Position numbers and translations under genes: made by a program
Source of the DNA: Nemopilema nomurai
Taxonomy: Eukaryota; Cnidaria; Scyphozoa; Rhizostomeae; Rhizostomatidae
DNA: 64,000 bases
Assembly: GCA_003864495.1 (NCBI GenBank)
Contig: ML133383.1
Coordinates: 4,846,881 to 4,910,880 of the forward strand
Reading direction: 5' to 3'
Shown here: piece after piece, positions 33,571-45,992 of the stretch
How the letters are laid out: each line of letters begins with the position of its first letter
Position numbering within the stretch: position 1 is the stretch's first letter
Notes under the pieces: generated by a model
What the model was told of the DNA's origin: nothing
Databases searched by the model: none
The model's input: the letters and a program-made list of their open reading frames with translations, nothing else

Positions 33571-33641
33571 CTTTCTAATATCCCGGATCGAGCAAATGAA
33601 GTATGGCACGTCGGGGCGCTGACTTTCTATGTACATGCAAT
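33571..33641 (-). CDS. BAH-domain exon, Atrophin/RERE-like, antisense inside copia (copy 2, intact)
   Basis: A 71 nt exon with both splice sites (acceptor CCTTTGTAG, donor AAAG|gtgagt), entering in phase 2 and leaving in phase 0. Its 23 complete codons run from CMYIESQRP through PYFICSIRD to IRK. In RERE/Atrophin this segment is the first strand region of the BAH domain, a chromatin-binding module. Only this exon is recognisable; the neighbouring BAH and ELM2/SANT exons were not found. MTA-family BAH domains are an alternative but lack the YIES...PYFICSI pattern. Confidence 0.65.
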
Positions 33642-33975
33642 CTACAAAGGAAAACATAACATCAAGACCTACAATATTTACAGGTTTTATAAACATGAAT
33701 AGAACCCGGACCCAGCACCTCTTTAATCTCCCGTAATCTACATAGCACGCTTCGCAAACCACTTTCGGAAGGTGACACGGGGAATGCGGACGCGCTCAGG
33801 AGGAGCGTATATACCGAAAGATATCTCAGGCCAACATGTTACTTCAATAACGTTTAACAATACCAAATTTACTTATCTTGAACTTTTTAACAAACTAAGA
33901 GGACGCTCATCCAATTTGGTTGGACTCAGATACGATATTGCGATCGTAGCCGAATTAGTTTTCCTCATCCACCCA

Positions 33976-35245
33976 TTGATGTATGGTATGAAAGCACAGT
34001 AATAAGCAGAAGTGGAAAAGCATCTGAAAGGAACTGGGCATACTTGAACAAACAGGATTTTGGGGAAGAGCAGCCAAAGGGGTTTATTTTGATAAAGATG
34101 TCGAAGAGTGGGAGTCACTGGAAGTTGTAAATAACAATTCTGTGTCAGATAAAGTGGAGGAAGCTAAACATATTAAATGCAAAATTTGTGTAAATTCAAA
34201 GTCTTTGATGAAGTTGAAGATGCAGGACAGACAAGAATGAGCACACGCTGGGTAATCACAGAAAAGGTGATTGATGGGCAAAAATCTATTAAAGCTAGGT
34301 TAGTTGCAAGAGGATTGGAACAAAATTCAGAGTTTAGGTCAGATTTACCAACTGCCAGCAAAAGATCACTTCACATATTCTTAGCCATAACATCAACAAT
34401 GGGTTGGAAAGGGGTTTATTTTGATAAAGATGTCGAAGAGTGGGAGTCACTGGAAGTTGTAATAACAATTCTGTGTCAGATAAAGTGGAGGAAGCTAAAC
34501 ATATTAAATGCAAAATTTGTGTAAATTCAAAGTCTTTGATGAAGTTGAAGATGCAGGACAGACAAGAATGAGCACACGCTGGGTAATCACAGAAAAGGTG
34601 ATTGATGGGCAAAAATCTATTAAAGCTAGGTTAGTTGCAAGAGGATTGGAACAAAATTCAGAGTTTAGGTCAGATTTACCAACTGCCAGCAAAAGATCAC
34701 TTCACATATTCTTAGCCATAACATCAACAATGGGTTGGAAAGGGGTTTATTTTGATAAAGATGTCGAAAGAGTGGGAGTCACTGGAAGTTGTAAATAACA
34801 ATTCTGTGTCAGATAAAGTGGAGGAAGCTAAACATATTAAATGCAAAATTTGTGTAAATTCAAAGTCTTTGATGAAGTTGAAGATGCAGGACAGACAAGA
34901 ATGAGCACACGCTGGGTAATCACAGAAAAGGTGATTGATGGGCAAAAATCTATTAAAGCTAGGTTAGTTGCAAGAGGATTGGAACAAATTCAGAGTTTAG
35001 GTCAGATTTACCAACTGCCAGCAAAAGATCACTTCACATATTCTTAGCCATAACATCAACAATGGGTTGGAAAGCCAAAGCAATAGACATAAAAGCTGCC
35101 TTTTTGCAAGGTGAAGAAATCAATCGTTCAGTAGATAGGTCTCAACATGTGGATTGTTTAGACATTGCTCTCTACCTTGCATCTATTATCAAAGAAGTCT
35201 CAAATGCCTTCCAATTTGTTATATTTATGTTTGCGGTGGCCTAAT
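33976..35245 (+). pseudogene. Copia RT remnant with three tandem copies of its first block (copy 2)
   Basis: Same RT block as in copy 1 (MSTRWVITEKVIDGQKSIKA; FLAITSTMGWKA; AAFLQGEEIN), but the ~331 bp segment from VYFDKDVEEWESLEV to ITSTMGWK is repeated three times (starts near 34076, 34408 and 34739). Small indels differ among the repeats. The RNase H tail lies beyond the gypsy insert at about 37450-37632. Confidence 0.8.
34074..35070 (+). repeat. Threefold ~331 bp tandem repeat within copia RT (copy 2)
   Basis: Three near-identical units with spacing 332 and 331 bp. The junctions join TGGGTTGGAAAG to GGGTTTATTTTG and share AAAG with the single-copy flanks (GCCAAAGGGG and TTGGAAAGCC). Copies 1 and 3 have one unit. 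Confidence 0.93.
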
Positions 35246-35253
35246 AGGCAGAT

Positions 35254-37407
35254 TGTAGACAACTCCAAAAAACGGCGTGCTTCGAACGTAACGTTATATA
35301 ACTCTACCAACATAACAATATATAGGGCCTGGGTCCTAGCATCCTTTCGCTGAACAAAACATTACATTTACTCTTTCTAAAAAAAATTGAGGATCTCCAT
35401 AAAACTGTGTCTGTATACGACTGCGTGCAGATTGAAGAACAGGAATTTCTTCTGTGGCTCTTTTGTGATATTCGACATTCTCATCAGCAGCAGCAGCAGC
35501 AGCAATGTTACCGTCAACTCTTTGTTGGACCTTTTTGAAGAATGAAGAGTTACGGGAAACGAAATGATCTCTGTGCCTAGCAACAACCTTTGATCCATGA
35601 ACACGAACGACTTTGTAAGGTTGCACATCAAACCTAGAGGATAACTTCTTCGTTTTCCTTTGCGTACAGATAATCACCTACTTTAATACCACATTCTTTC
35701 GTATTTCTGCGTTTATTAGCATAGTTCATCGCATTTTCCTTTCTTAACTGGCAGTTCTCTCTTGCTACACGATGTCTGTTCATGTTTTGTGCTTTCTTGG
35801 TAGCATGGGCAGCTTGCCTTTTACGGGTCGATCGTAAAACAACTGTGCTGGCGGAATATTCGTTGTGATGTAATTCTGTAATTCAGAAGAAATTTGTGAA
35901 GCTCTTGTTGCCATTGTCGTTTTTCAAGAATGGCGGTGCAAATCGACTTTCCATGATTCTAGATCCCTCAGTAGGATATTGTTGGTGAGATCAACGGATA
36001 TATCATGTTTTATTGCGCGAAATGGTTGTAAGATGTCACCGTTCCAACAATACCGTTCCAACAATTACTACTGATAGCTGCTCGTAGACACTGTCGTATC
36101 TTTGTCAGTGGCAATCTTGATTTCACCCACAGAAAGAGCAGAAAAGACAGCTCCCTTTGTGACGACATTGACGTGTTCATTAGCTATATTTTGCTTCTTG
36201 TATTCAGCTGAAGTTGGATGTCGCGAGAGATAATCGGTAGGGTTTCCAATCCCTGATTTATGCACGACTTCAAAGTCGTATTGCTGTAAGCGCAGCATCC
36301 AGCGTTCGATACGCGCTGGTGGTTTGGAGCAAGGGTTTGCATAGATAATTTCCAAAGCTTTGTTGTCGGCAACTAACGTGAATTTGGAACCAAATAGGTA
36401 TAAGTGATAGTGTTCAATCCTCCTTTTCTGTTTGCGAGTAGCGCAGTTCGACGGGTGATAATGATCTACTTGCAAAAGCGACAATGTTTTCTTGCGCACT
36501 TCCAGGCTTTCGTTGGCACAAAATGGCTGATAGTCCGACGGGACTCGCGTCAACAATAACTGTAGTTTCCTTTTCGATATAAAAGTAGCTGATGACAGGA
36601 CTCGACGTGAGAGCATCTTTTAACGGTTTGAAAGTCTCTTCACAACTTCCTGTCCACTTAAACTGAGCGTTTTTCTTTGTTAGATTACGTAAAGGTTCTG
36701 AAATCGTTGCATATTTGGGTATAAGTTGAGAGCAATAGTTTGACATACCCAATAGACTGGGTACCTCCGTGAAAGTAAAGGGCGTGGTTGCATTTATAAA
36801 CGCTGCTATTTTCTTCGGGTCAGGGAGCTTTCTTTCTTTGAAAAAGATAAATCCAAAAAATGCAAGATTCTCTTTTAGAAATTTACACTTTTCGAAGTTC
36901 AAGGTAAGTTTCAGTTCTTTCAATCGTCTCAAACAGGCTTTTATTGTGTTCGTTCACAACTTTTCCAAAATTATGATGTCATCATCAATCTTTTTGACGC
37001 CATTAAGTCCTTGAAGGGCAAGCTGTAATGTGTGTTGAAAAATTTCACTTGCACTTGAAGTTCCAAGATTAGATCGATTTAATGGAAAATATATAGATAG
37101 ATTTGATTTGGAAAGGTATTGATTTCAGCATAGATAAACTTTTGGAATAGGCTAGTAGCGAAGCCCTGTGGCTTCCTTAAAAGGTAGGACATCGAATATC
37201 GAGAGTTTGCAGGTTCTGCAAATTACCATTTCAAGTTGTATATCTTTAATTCATTTCCTACTTCCAGAATAGTGATCCGAAAGTTTGTTGAAAATTCAAT
37301 TGTTTTGCCAGATTGTAGATAACTCCAACAAACGGCGTGCTTCGAACGTAACGTTATATAACTCTACCAACATAACAATATATAAGGCCTGGGTCCAAAA
37401 CATTACA
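35254..37407 (-). mobile_element. Internally deleted Ty3/gypsy retrotransposon (copy 2)
   Basis: A minus-strand element with LTRs at 35254-35366 (3' LTR, 113 bp) and 37314-37407 (5' LTR, 94 bp after a ~19 bp deletion). Just inside the 3' LTR is a purine tract (AGAAAGAGTAAA on the minus strand). Just inside the 5' LTR is a primer-site candidate (TGGCAAAACAATTG). The body is only ~1.95 kb: gag, protease and the first half of RT are missing, as are most of integrase. It sits inside the copia element exactly where copies 1 and 3 carry one LTR. Confidence 0.85.
35370..37115 (-). pseudogene. Gypsy pol remnant: RT end, RNase H, integrase tail
   Basis: From right to left on the minus strand: a trace of the RT catalytic box (KIDDDIIIL, normally Y/F-x-D-D) near 36985; the RT thumb with LKLTLNFEKCKF and FFGFIF (36932 downward); the tether (LGMSNYCSQLIPKYATISEP); RNase H with VDASPVGLSAILCQ and RYSQTEKED, then YHLYLFGSKFTLVADNKALE and FEVVHKSGIGNPTDYLSRHP (to 36068). 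After a gap comes the integrase C-terminal region (KVGDYLYAKENEE; KLSSRFDVQPYKVVRVHGSK; VSRNSSFFKKV) at about 35700-35520. Frames are broken several times. The order RT-RNaseH-integrase identifies Ty3/gypsy. Confidence 0.82.
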
Positions 37408-37757
37408 CAAGTTACTTTATGGAAATCTATTATCAACAAAGCTTGTTGCTGAAAGGCGTCTACGTATTGATATAGCATCAGTCAAGCAAAAGATAGATAG
37501 AAGAGAGGTAAATTCCATTAACTGGATAACTGTAGATAAACAATTAGCTGATAGTCTTACAAAGCACGGGTCATCAGTAAAAACTTTGGTGGACGTTATC
37601 AAAAATGGACACTTCAGCGACTTTTTTTGATTAGTCATTTTTTAGACTTTAAGTCCTAAAACCTTTGGTTCACTATAATAGTTGCAATAATTGCTTACTG
37701 TTCTGTTCACTCACAACCTATACTCATGTTTTGTTTTGTTCTGTTTTTAGCACTTAG

Positions 37758-37857
37758 TTAAAGAAGGAGGAGTCTGTTAACGTATCATATTTCATGTTTG
37801 TAGTCTCGTATTGAATAGGGGTTGGCTCGTATTGTTTCATTATGGCGTCATCTTTCA
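37758..37857 (+). repeat. Copia polypurine tract and 3' LTR (copy 2)
   Basis: The purine run AAAGAAGGAGGAG is followed by the LTR from TGTTAA at 37775 to about 37857. Same structure as 7208-7306. Confidence 0.7.
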
Positions 37858-38084
37858 CACAGCATATACATTTAAAGAGCAGCTGATACGCTGTTCAATT
37901 TAATGAACAACCTTTGATGCCAATTTGTGTCTATGTGTACTGGTCTTCCATATCGGTCTTTCCTACAAACAACTATTCGGTTACAAGCAATCATGCATTG
38001 TAATACTTGTTATTCTTTCATATATATTTTGTCTACTCCCTCTTTCCAGCTGGAGGGAAAATCAAAATATTTATCGATTGACAG

Positions 38085-40101
38085 CAGTGGCGTAACGCAG
38101 TTTAGGCGACCTTAGTTCGAGAACTAATGGCCCTCGACCAAAGAGGGCCCCATCAAATTTTTCGTATTATGTGCTTTTTGACCATGTTGACATGGTTTCC
38201 TAAAGCCATCCCAAAAGTTCTTACTTAACAGAATCATTCGTTCCGTTTTGTTTATACGCTATAAGTTGTCTTAATACTTTATTTCTGACACATAATCACC
38301 GAAATGACTTTCTAATACTCCGAAATGCAAAATGAGCTGATTCACTTGCTTGCAAATACTGTATCCTCTACTTTGGTAGAAAATATTAATTCCGCACCAT
38401 TCTTGAGTATAATGTTGGATTCCACCAGTGATATTACCAGAGTCGACCAATTAAGAGTTGTTATTAGGGGGCAAAGGTAACAGAAGGTGAATGCACAATT
38501 TTAGAAAGCTTTATGGGTATTGTGAAAATAAATAACGCCAATGCTGATGGAATAGCAAATACAGCTAAAGTATTTTTGGAAAATCTTGGCATAGATTTCT
38601 CGAAAATAAGAGATCAGGGCTATGATGGTGCGAGTGTGATGAGTGGAATTCATTGTGGTGTACAGAAATTGATAAAAGATATAGTTAATTCTCCCGTTCC
38701 TTTTGTGCATTGTGGTTGCCATAATCTAAACCTGGTAGTAAACGATGCGGCGACATCACACGTTATGAGTGAAAACTTGTTTGCTACCCTTCGAGATATC
38801 TTCAGTTTTTTTGGCTCTTCCTTGAATAGATGGAGAGATCTTGGAATCGAAGCTGGGAAAGGATCACTGACACTAAAAAAGTTATGTACGACACGTTGGA
38901 GCTCTCGCATTGATGCAGTGCGAGCTGTGCGTGACATGTATCCCCAGATAATGAGGCTTCTGACGCGACTCATCTTAACATCAAACAACAAGAATTAGCG
39001 TGACAACGCAAGGAGTCTGAAGAAAAAAATTGACACACTGGAATTTATCATTTTCCGTGTATTCTGGGAGAGAATACTAAGATCAGTCAATGCAGTATCA
39101 AAGGAGCTTCAGTTCCCTAGGATTGACTTGTCAGTTTCCTCTAGAAACCTTAATATTGCACTCTCGGAGCTCCAATATCTTCGAGAATCATGGCAGTCTA
39201 TAATGCTGACTGCCACAGCACTTGCAAAATCTTGGGATGGATCGCTAGAGTTTCAACAAAAGAGGGGTCGGAAGGCAAGATATGAATCAGATGAACTTGT
39301 TGTAGACGGAAGACTGATGGATCCTGAGCAAAGTTTTAAGATAAACGTTTTCTACAAGACTGTTGGTACAGCATTGATGCAATTGACAAAAGGGTTCAAA
39401 GGACAAGCAATGGTGACGTCATTATTCAGCTGTCTCTACCCCAACAACCTGGCAACACTGAGTCCTGACATGCTTAAAAAAGCAGTACGAGTAATTCGTG
39501 AGAAATATCCAAATGACTTTACAGATGAATTAGATTCTGAGATGAGATCATTTGCAACCGAAATCAGAAAGGAGATTGCAGTCAAGAAAACTGTTCTATA
39601 AGTTAATAACCTCATGCTCCAGAGCCGTATTAGTTCATCCTTTCCAGAAATGTACAAGCTATTAACACTTTTCATCACTTTGCCAGTAACTGTTGCATCG
39701 GCAGAAAGATCATTTTCAAAGTTGAAACTGATAAAGACATATATAAGATCTACGATGTCACAGGAGAGACTGGATGACCTAGCAATTTTGTCAATTGAGA
39801 ACAAGGAAGCAAAGAAAATCGACAAAACAAAGCTTATAATAGATTTTGCCAACGTTAATGCACGTAGAAAAGCTCATGTTGTGAGCAAGAACACCTAATT
39901 TACTGTTGGTTTTTTCATATTTAAACATTTTCTTTACCACATCACGTGCATTTCTCGAGGTTCTAAAGGGCACGATCTTAAAAATTTTCCCATTACCCCG
40001 AACCCCTTGCCCCGTATAGCTCACTTCACTTTGCAGTCCCTAAATAAGGGCCCCATCTTACTAAATTCATAAGGGCCCCGAGTGTCTCTGTTACGCCACT
40101 G
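38085..40101 (+). mobile_element. hAT DNA transposon, ZMYM1-like (copy 2 only)
   Basis: A 2017 bp element with perfect 12 bp inverted ends (CAGTGGCGTAAC ... GTTACGCCACTG) flanked by an 8 bp duplication ATTGACAG (38077-38084 and 40102-40109). The empty site TCGATTGACAGTCC is present in copy 1. The 8 bp duplication, the CAGTG-type ends and the transposase motifs together place it in hAT. It is shorter than full-length relatives, having lost the start of the transposase. Confidence 0.95.
38325..39898 (+). pseudogene. hAT transposase, ZMYM1-like (DUF4371 plus C-terminal dimerisation domain)
   Basis: The coding trace begins at about 38325 (NELIHLLANTVSSTLVENIN ... IMLDSTSDITRVDQLRVVI), shifts frame near 38470, then runs in a single frame to 39898 with only two stops (TAG at 38996, TAA at 39599). 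Landmarks are GYDGASVMSG, the CHNLNLVVNDA motif, TTRWSSR and the hAT dimerisation block SAERSFSKLKLIKTYIRSTM followed by QERLDDLAILSIE. The first two acidic regions fit the hAT catalytic D residues. The N-terminal zinc finger expected of the family is absent. Low damage relative to copia agrees with a later insertion. Confidence 0.88.
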
Positions 40102-40975
40102 ATTGACAGTCCAAATTTTCTTGGTATTTCATTACAAACTGCCTCATTATTCAATCATTAAATAGTTATTTTCTTTGTTGTCATTTCTAGTCTTTTCTAA
40201 AAGGGAAGTTGGTTATGTTGAAAATTCTGCTAGATATGCTAGCCTTGCTAACCTGGGCATAAGATTGATTCGTCTCGCTATGTCATTGGCTAAATGATGG
40301 AAATTTTTCAACACCCTGTCCCTCACATTGCAAATATCTAATGACGTGAAAGAGGCACCAAACATTTCAACTTTGTGTGACTGTATTTTTTGTTATTCAC
40401 CAACAAGTATGTGTTTTGTTGGTTGGTACATTTTGGCCTTACTGTAACTGGATGCCCCTGTAACAGAAACTTCACTCTTCAATAATATTCTTTTATGTAT
40501 AATTATTCAATTAGGTGCCAGTTACACATACAATCATTTGAACGCTGTAAGGCCCCTTGCTTATGTCCACTTAACTAAGTATATCTAAATAAAATTGTAA
40601 ACTATCCAAGATTCAAACACTTTTGATGTCAGATACTAGAGGGAAAACATTGATGAAATATCTAATTCAATGGTATTTGTCAAATTTGATTTAAACTCTT
40701 GATTAATTTGATTCAAATTTGATTTGAACAATTAAGCTACAACTAATCAATTTAAGACCAATTAAGCTATTACTGATTATCACAGTTTCCACACATACAA
40801 AGTTTTAATGCAGATGTCCATCTTAATTGATATTTGCATGTTTTTGAATAAAATACATTTAAACTGCAAAATGGGAAGTAAAACAAATTTGTACAGGATA
40901 ATGTCTACATTAAGTGACCTTTCAATGCTTAATAGATCAAACAAATTTAAAGCTTTCTCTTTCCATTAAACTGAC

Positions 40976-41086
40976 CGCTACTGATTTTAGGTAAGTATTC
41001 ATCAAGGACCCTACTACCAAGTTCATTAAATTCAGGATTAAAAAATAAATTACTTCAAAAAGTGCCACTGCATAATCTTTAGGTGT
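40976..41086 (-). pseudogene. Unidentified host exon (copy 2, damaged)
   Basis: Counterpart of 8393-8505. It reads TPKDYAVALFEVIY and then loses one base in an A-rich stretch near 41040. The donor has also lost a base (AGCG|gtcag), leaving 111 nt. The C-terminal part (GSRVLDEYLPKISS) survives in the other frame. Confidence 0.42.
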
Positions 41087-41984
41087 CTGTAACATGGCAA
41101 AGATATGCTGTGTCATTTTGACAGTCTATGTAAGCACTGTCCAAAATATCAATTTTAAGTGTTTCCCTAAATGAAAGATGAAATCTAGCACCTACTTAAA
41201 AAAGAAGGGTATGCTGAATAAAATTCACAGTTGAATCTAGATCAGTGAACATTGAGTTGATGCTTAGACCACAAAATGGAAGAAAAAGATCACAAATCTT
41301 CAATGAGCAATCATGCAAGAGACCTCTAACCCTTTACTTCTTAAATGAGGAACTACAGGAGAGCTTTTTCACTCAAGAAAGAAATCTTATGTCATCTTGC
41401 ATCAAAAGTTTGAATTATCATAACTGCATTGTAAAGAAAGAATTCTACAAAGAAACCTATGAGAACAACAAACAACAAGGGATTTTTTGCAGATGTGAGC
41501 ACAGTTTTAATTATTAGTTGCTTTCAAAAAAGGAGAGCAACCCCTTTGCCCTGATGCTTTTCTCCAAAATCAGTATTCTCCGCAAAAAATGTACAAAAAC
41601 ATAACAGTATTTGAATATCAAACTTGTTTATACCTCCATAACCTTAGTGTATCTCCACTAAATTAGAAAGAAGCAAACACTGAGAACTTTCATTTAAAAT
41701 TTGCATGGACCACATTTCATATAGGCAATATGGACAGTGTAAGTAGTTTTTGATTTAAACATGATGTCTTTTAACTGAACAACTATAATATACTTGTCAT
41801 AGACAGGGAATGATTTTAACCTGTTCAATTGCCAACGCCTTCCTTTCAAAGATGTCCAATTGCATTGAATGCAAGTAATTATCTTTTTGACACTTTTTAC
41901 ATTCGGGCAGCATTACTAAACATATCCAAGGTCAACGTGATTTCTCCCGAATAAGCAACTGGTGAGGCTACTCCATTCCCTTTC

Positions 41985-42115
41985 TCAACAAAATGGCGGG
42001 AAGTATTTGAAAAAGACTGGATCGAGCATCCTATTGCTTTCTCGCTTTTGACAAACTGCGGCCAGCCAATAAAATGGCGGGACCACTTTGTTATTGTATT
42101 TTGGCGGGAAAATTC
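41985..42115 (-). promoter_or_regulatory. E2F/CCAAT promoter-like cluster (copy 2)
   Basis: Counterpart of 9392-9525, with TTTGGCGGGAAA at 42100-42111, the CCAAT box and both ATGGCGGGA elements preserved. Confidence 0.4.
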
Positions 42116-44179
42116 AAGCATTTCGTAGCGGGGAACACAACACGAAGCCGTATCACTGTCTGTACTTGAGGAATGGCTGGCAGGCATGTGAAACTTAGAT
42201 TAGATCACAAATCAAGATATTTTGACTTTGCAATTTGTTCAAATACTCATCTACAAACGTCATGCCAACTTATATTAGTAGTTGGAAAATAGTCGCCAAT
42301 TTCATGAAAGAAGCTCATAAAAGAAAAGTGAGGTCACACAGAAAACGTGAAGCCACATGAAGAAAAGTGATGTGTTATGAGAAGCAAAAATATCAATTTT
42401 TCCCAGACAACGTCATTTGGACGTTTTAGTTTAGAATTCTATCAGAAATTTAAAAAAAAAAAACAAGAATGTTACCTAAATAATTCCCAAAAAATCCTAG
42501 AAAGGTTTTTCACCTTTAGCTTCAAAATATTTCGATACAGAATTCAATAGTAAAATGAATAATATTCAAAAGTGCTACTTACTAAAACCAATTGCTGAAA
42601 TATTTTAATATTTGCAGAGCGAAGTGAGTGTTTAGGCCACATAAGAGTTGGCTTCCCGCCGTAACAGCTGTACTAACCCTATATTCAAATCTGATTTCAC
42701 TGCTAATAACGGTACTGAGAGCAAAATTAACTGTAAAAAGTGGCAAACACACTTACTCGAAACCATGTTATTCTTCGAATTCCATTTTGCTCTGCATCCT
42801 AGAGAATTATCATCCAAATGATGCAGAGATGCAGGCGTGGACGAAGACATCCTCCAACGGACACACTGAAATGGCCTCTCTTTGAATCTGAGGTATAAAA
42901 AAGGCGCGAAACTGAACCGAAGAGTGCACGTGTTACTTTTGCATTACATGGGATTGCTTATCAAAATCACCAGAATTGCATTAGAATCATCTGGAAACAG
43001 AATTAACGGCCATAGTACAATTTGACAACAGGGACCGCGATGTAACATGCAATAAGCAACCAGTGGCGATTCTAGCCTAGGAAACTGGGTAAGAGGCGTT
43101 TCACAACGATGAAAGGTAGAGCGAGCGGCAAATAAAACGAACTCTTACGTAATCACGTTCTATGAATAAAATCAACTAAAAACTCCCGATTAAATCTATA
43201 CTTACAATATTTATAGCTAAATGTCATGTGACTATTCATCAACAACGCACACGTGACATGTGACAAGAGAGTGAGCCTGTCACAACTGCAGGGGAAGGGG
43301 GTCGATAACTGAAATCCCTTGAATAGTATTTTACGGACACAATATATTTATTAAATAACGCCTTACTTTAAGGCGGGTGCCAAAATAATTTTCAAAATTT
43401 ATTATTAGTGTACGATTAGAATAATAAATTCTGACTCCACATAAGCAGGTCCTGTATTCACGTTCTACGAACATTGTGTCAAATCAATTGCATAAAAACA
43501 GTACTTTACATAACTTGAGGTATCAAGTTTCGGAGACGGAGCTACGAGGTTGAACATGGGAGGGCTAAGATTCAAGTTTAATGACATCGGAGGATCCACC
43601 ATTGTTGGGTCCAATGCCAAAATTATCTTTCTGATATAGCCTTCTAGGGTGGCTAAAGATGCATCTCCAGAACTAAAACTTACAGTTCGTCGATTATCGT
43701 TGACTATCAATTTGCAGAAAGAATTTGGGGGGGAGTCAAGCTAACTTTTGATGATGGACGTTGGGAAAAGGAAAAAAGTTGCCCGTTGGCTCAAATTAAT
43801 CATCTCAATCATGTTGAATTGACTGTGAGAATTTTACTTCCTGAACATAAATGCAGGGGCGTGAATTTTGCCCTATTCCCATGGAAATCCAATAACTTTA
43901 TGCCCCATTTCTACCACGAAACCCTGAAAATATCCTAGTTGCGCCCCTGAAATGTGCATATTTTTTATCTTGATATTTTTCAAGAGGCAATGTCTGATGA
44001 TTAAACATCAAATTTACATTTCAATGGGAGTTATCTACTGAATTGATGCAAAAAAAGACAAACAATAGAAATCTAACTCAATAAGTTAGGAAATAGATGT
44101 AATATAGTCAAGCAGAATGTAATAAACATTTTGTTCTCCATTCATTAGAAAACGGTAAAGAAATGCGAAATCATGGAAC

Positions 44180-45030
44180 ATGTTTACAAATCTGTTTGAG
44201 AATAACATTGACCTAACTTATCTGAATAAATATTTGGAGGAAGTGAAAAGTATTTCAGAGTCAAATAAGAGTAACGTGTCTTACTTGGTATCAATAAATG
44301 TAACATCTGCCGTTGGAGGTGTTGGTGAAGAGTGCAGCATAAAACGAATCTCTCTGTTGCTTAGATTAAAAGCAAAAAGGATAATTCAAGAACTCCACTT
44401 TCGCGAGCAGAAACTTTCTGTAAAAAGAATGACTGCAGTAAGTGTAGAAGTATTGAAGCTGTATCTCCCAGGAAGGTGTAAAAGATACATTACACAGTCA
44501 GTAAAAAAGCAAATAATTGTACACTTGCTTATAATGCAATTAAAAATTAAGAGCAACTTCTGGTTAACGTTCACCAAATTGACTTTACTTGCAAATAAGT
44601 GAACCAAACCTTGAAAACCAACTTGAGGACGATCGATGTGATTCGAGTAAGCAGTCAACGGACAACGGCCAAAAAGGGAAGTCGGAGGAGGGGAATCGAG
44701 AAAATACTCCGATCGCTTGTTTGCTACTAAATTTATTAAATCTCATGGACCCGTTCGAAAAACGCATGCGCATATCAATCATAACTAGTTATGGGGCTAT
44801 TATTAATAAAATCAAAAGCATTTTCTTAGAACCATCTTCGGTGAAAAGAAACAAGACGATCGGAACGGATTATCATGCTGCTGTACGTTGTAAAGATATC
44901 ATCAATGCCACAATTCCGAAGAAGATAATACGGTACGGAATATGAACGGGATTCCCACAACAAAATTTCGTGTGTAAAGTTGCTACAGGAATAAGTACAC
45001 ATAACATGAACAAGATGCGTTACGGTGCTC
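44180..45030 (+). pseudogene. Degenerate protein-coding relic, family unknown (copy 2)
   Basis: Counterpart of 11590-12580 and better preserved: one frame is open for 140 codons (44180-44602) and the next for 118 (44589-44945, ending ATIPKKIIRYGI). The two overlap in different frames at the indel. Missing ~230 bp at about 45030. No domain recognised. Confidence 0.35.
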
Positions 45031-45992
45031 GTGCGCTGTCTGTCGAGCCAACGACACTGTACTGGCATCGGAAGAAATTGGTGCTTTATTGAATGAGAAG
45101 TTACACACTATTAGACACTATATTTAGACTGCATGGGAGAATATTAGATAAAAGTGGAACTGGCAGCGGTAAGGTGGCTTTTGATACACAATTTTGATAT
45201 GGTTTGTCCTCTGGGAACCACTAACATGGATGCTTTTAGGGTAAGTGAGACAATCTAAAACTCAAACGAGTTGAAGTCTGAAATTATTCGTTGTCATTTC
45301 AGATGTTAACATTGCCGAGCTGAGTGATATATAAGTGTAGTGGTGTAAAGTACAGTATATAGTTACAAAAATACATGGTCCATGGTACAAAGAGTTTGCC
45401 TCCTTCTTTCCCAGGATAACCTTAGCTAACTTAAAAAGAGAACTTAATAAAGTGAACTTTATAAAGTCAATTTCTATCCGGGCCTATTAAATTGCATACT
45501 TTTGTGGCCCATACACCACTAGGTATGCTTTTTTGAACAGTTTTGCATTACCACGAAAAAGCATGGCTGTAGAGTGGATCTAAAGTATTGAAAATTGTTG
45601 AGGCACTGCTTTTACAACATCCTGCTGTTCAAGGGAATGCACTCAAAAGATCAAAGACCCATTCGGCTACTCAACAAAGAGTCTGCTTTAACGCAACTCA
45701 GGTCAACCTTTTAGAACAAAGACAAACGAATAACTTTGGTAGATCTTGACTTGTGGGTCTTTTCAAAGTTAGTTAATAAGGTCTGATAACCTCAATACTA
45801 AACGATTTTGACTATTTCAGACAACGTTTAAAATAAAGAAGAGACTGGGAAGGGATTACGTGAAATACCCATCAAAATTAGAAGCTTTTACTAATCCGGA
45901 AATTCTATGATGTACCCTTTTCGCAACAATTTCATGGAGGAGATCCACAGCGAACACAACAAAGCCCGAAATCTCATGCAGCGGTACCGCCT

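Larger units (their letters stand above)
31636..37857 (+). mobile_element. Degenerate Ty1/copia retrotransposon with nested gypsy (copy 2)
   Basis: The same copia insertion as at 3848-7306, enlarged by a threefold ~331 bp repeat in RT (34074-35070) and by a gypsy element (35254-37407). The 5' LTR is about 31636-31742 and the 3' LTR about 37775-37857. Damage shared with the other copies shows that copia inserted and decayed before the unit was duplicated. Confidence 0.85.

Noticed and set aside
38650..39852. Minus-strand frames of 113 and 138 codons within the hAT element
   Set aside because: They lie antisense to the transposase and show no recognisable content.
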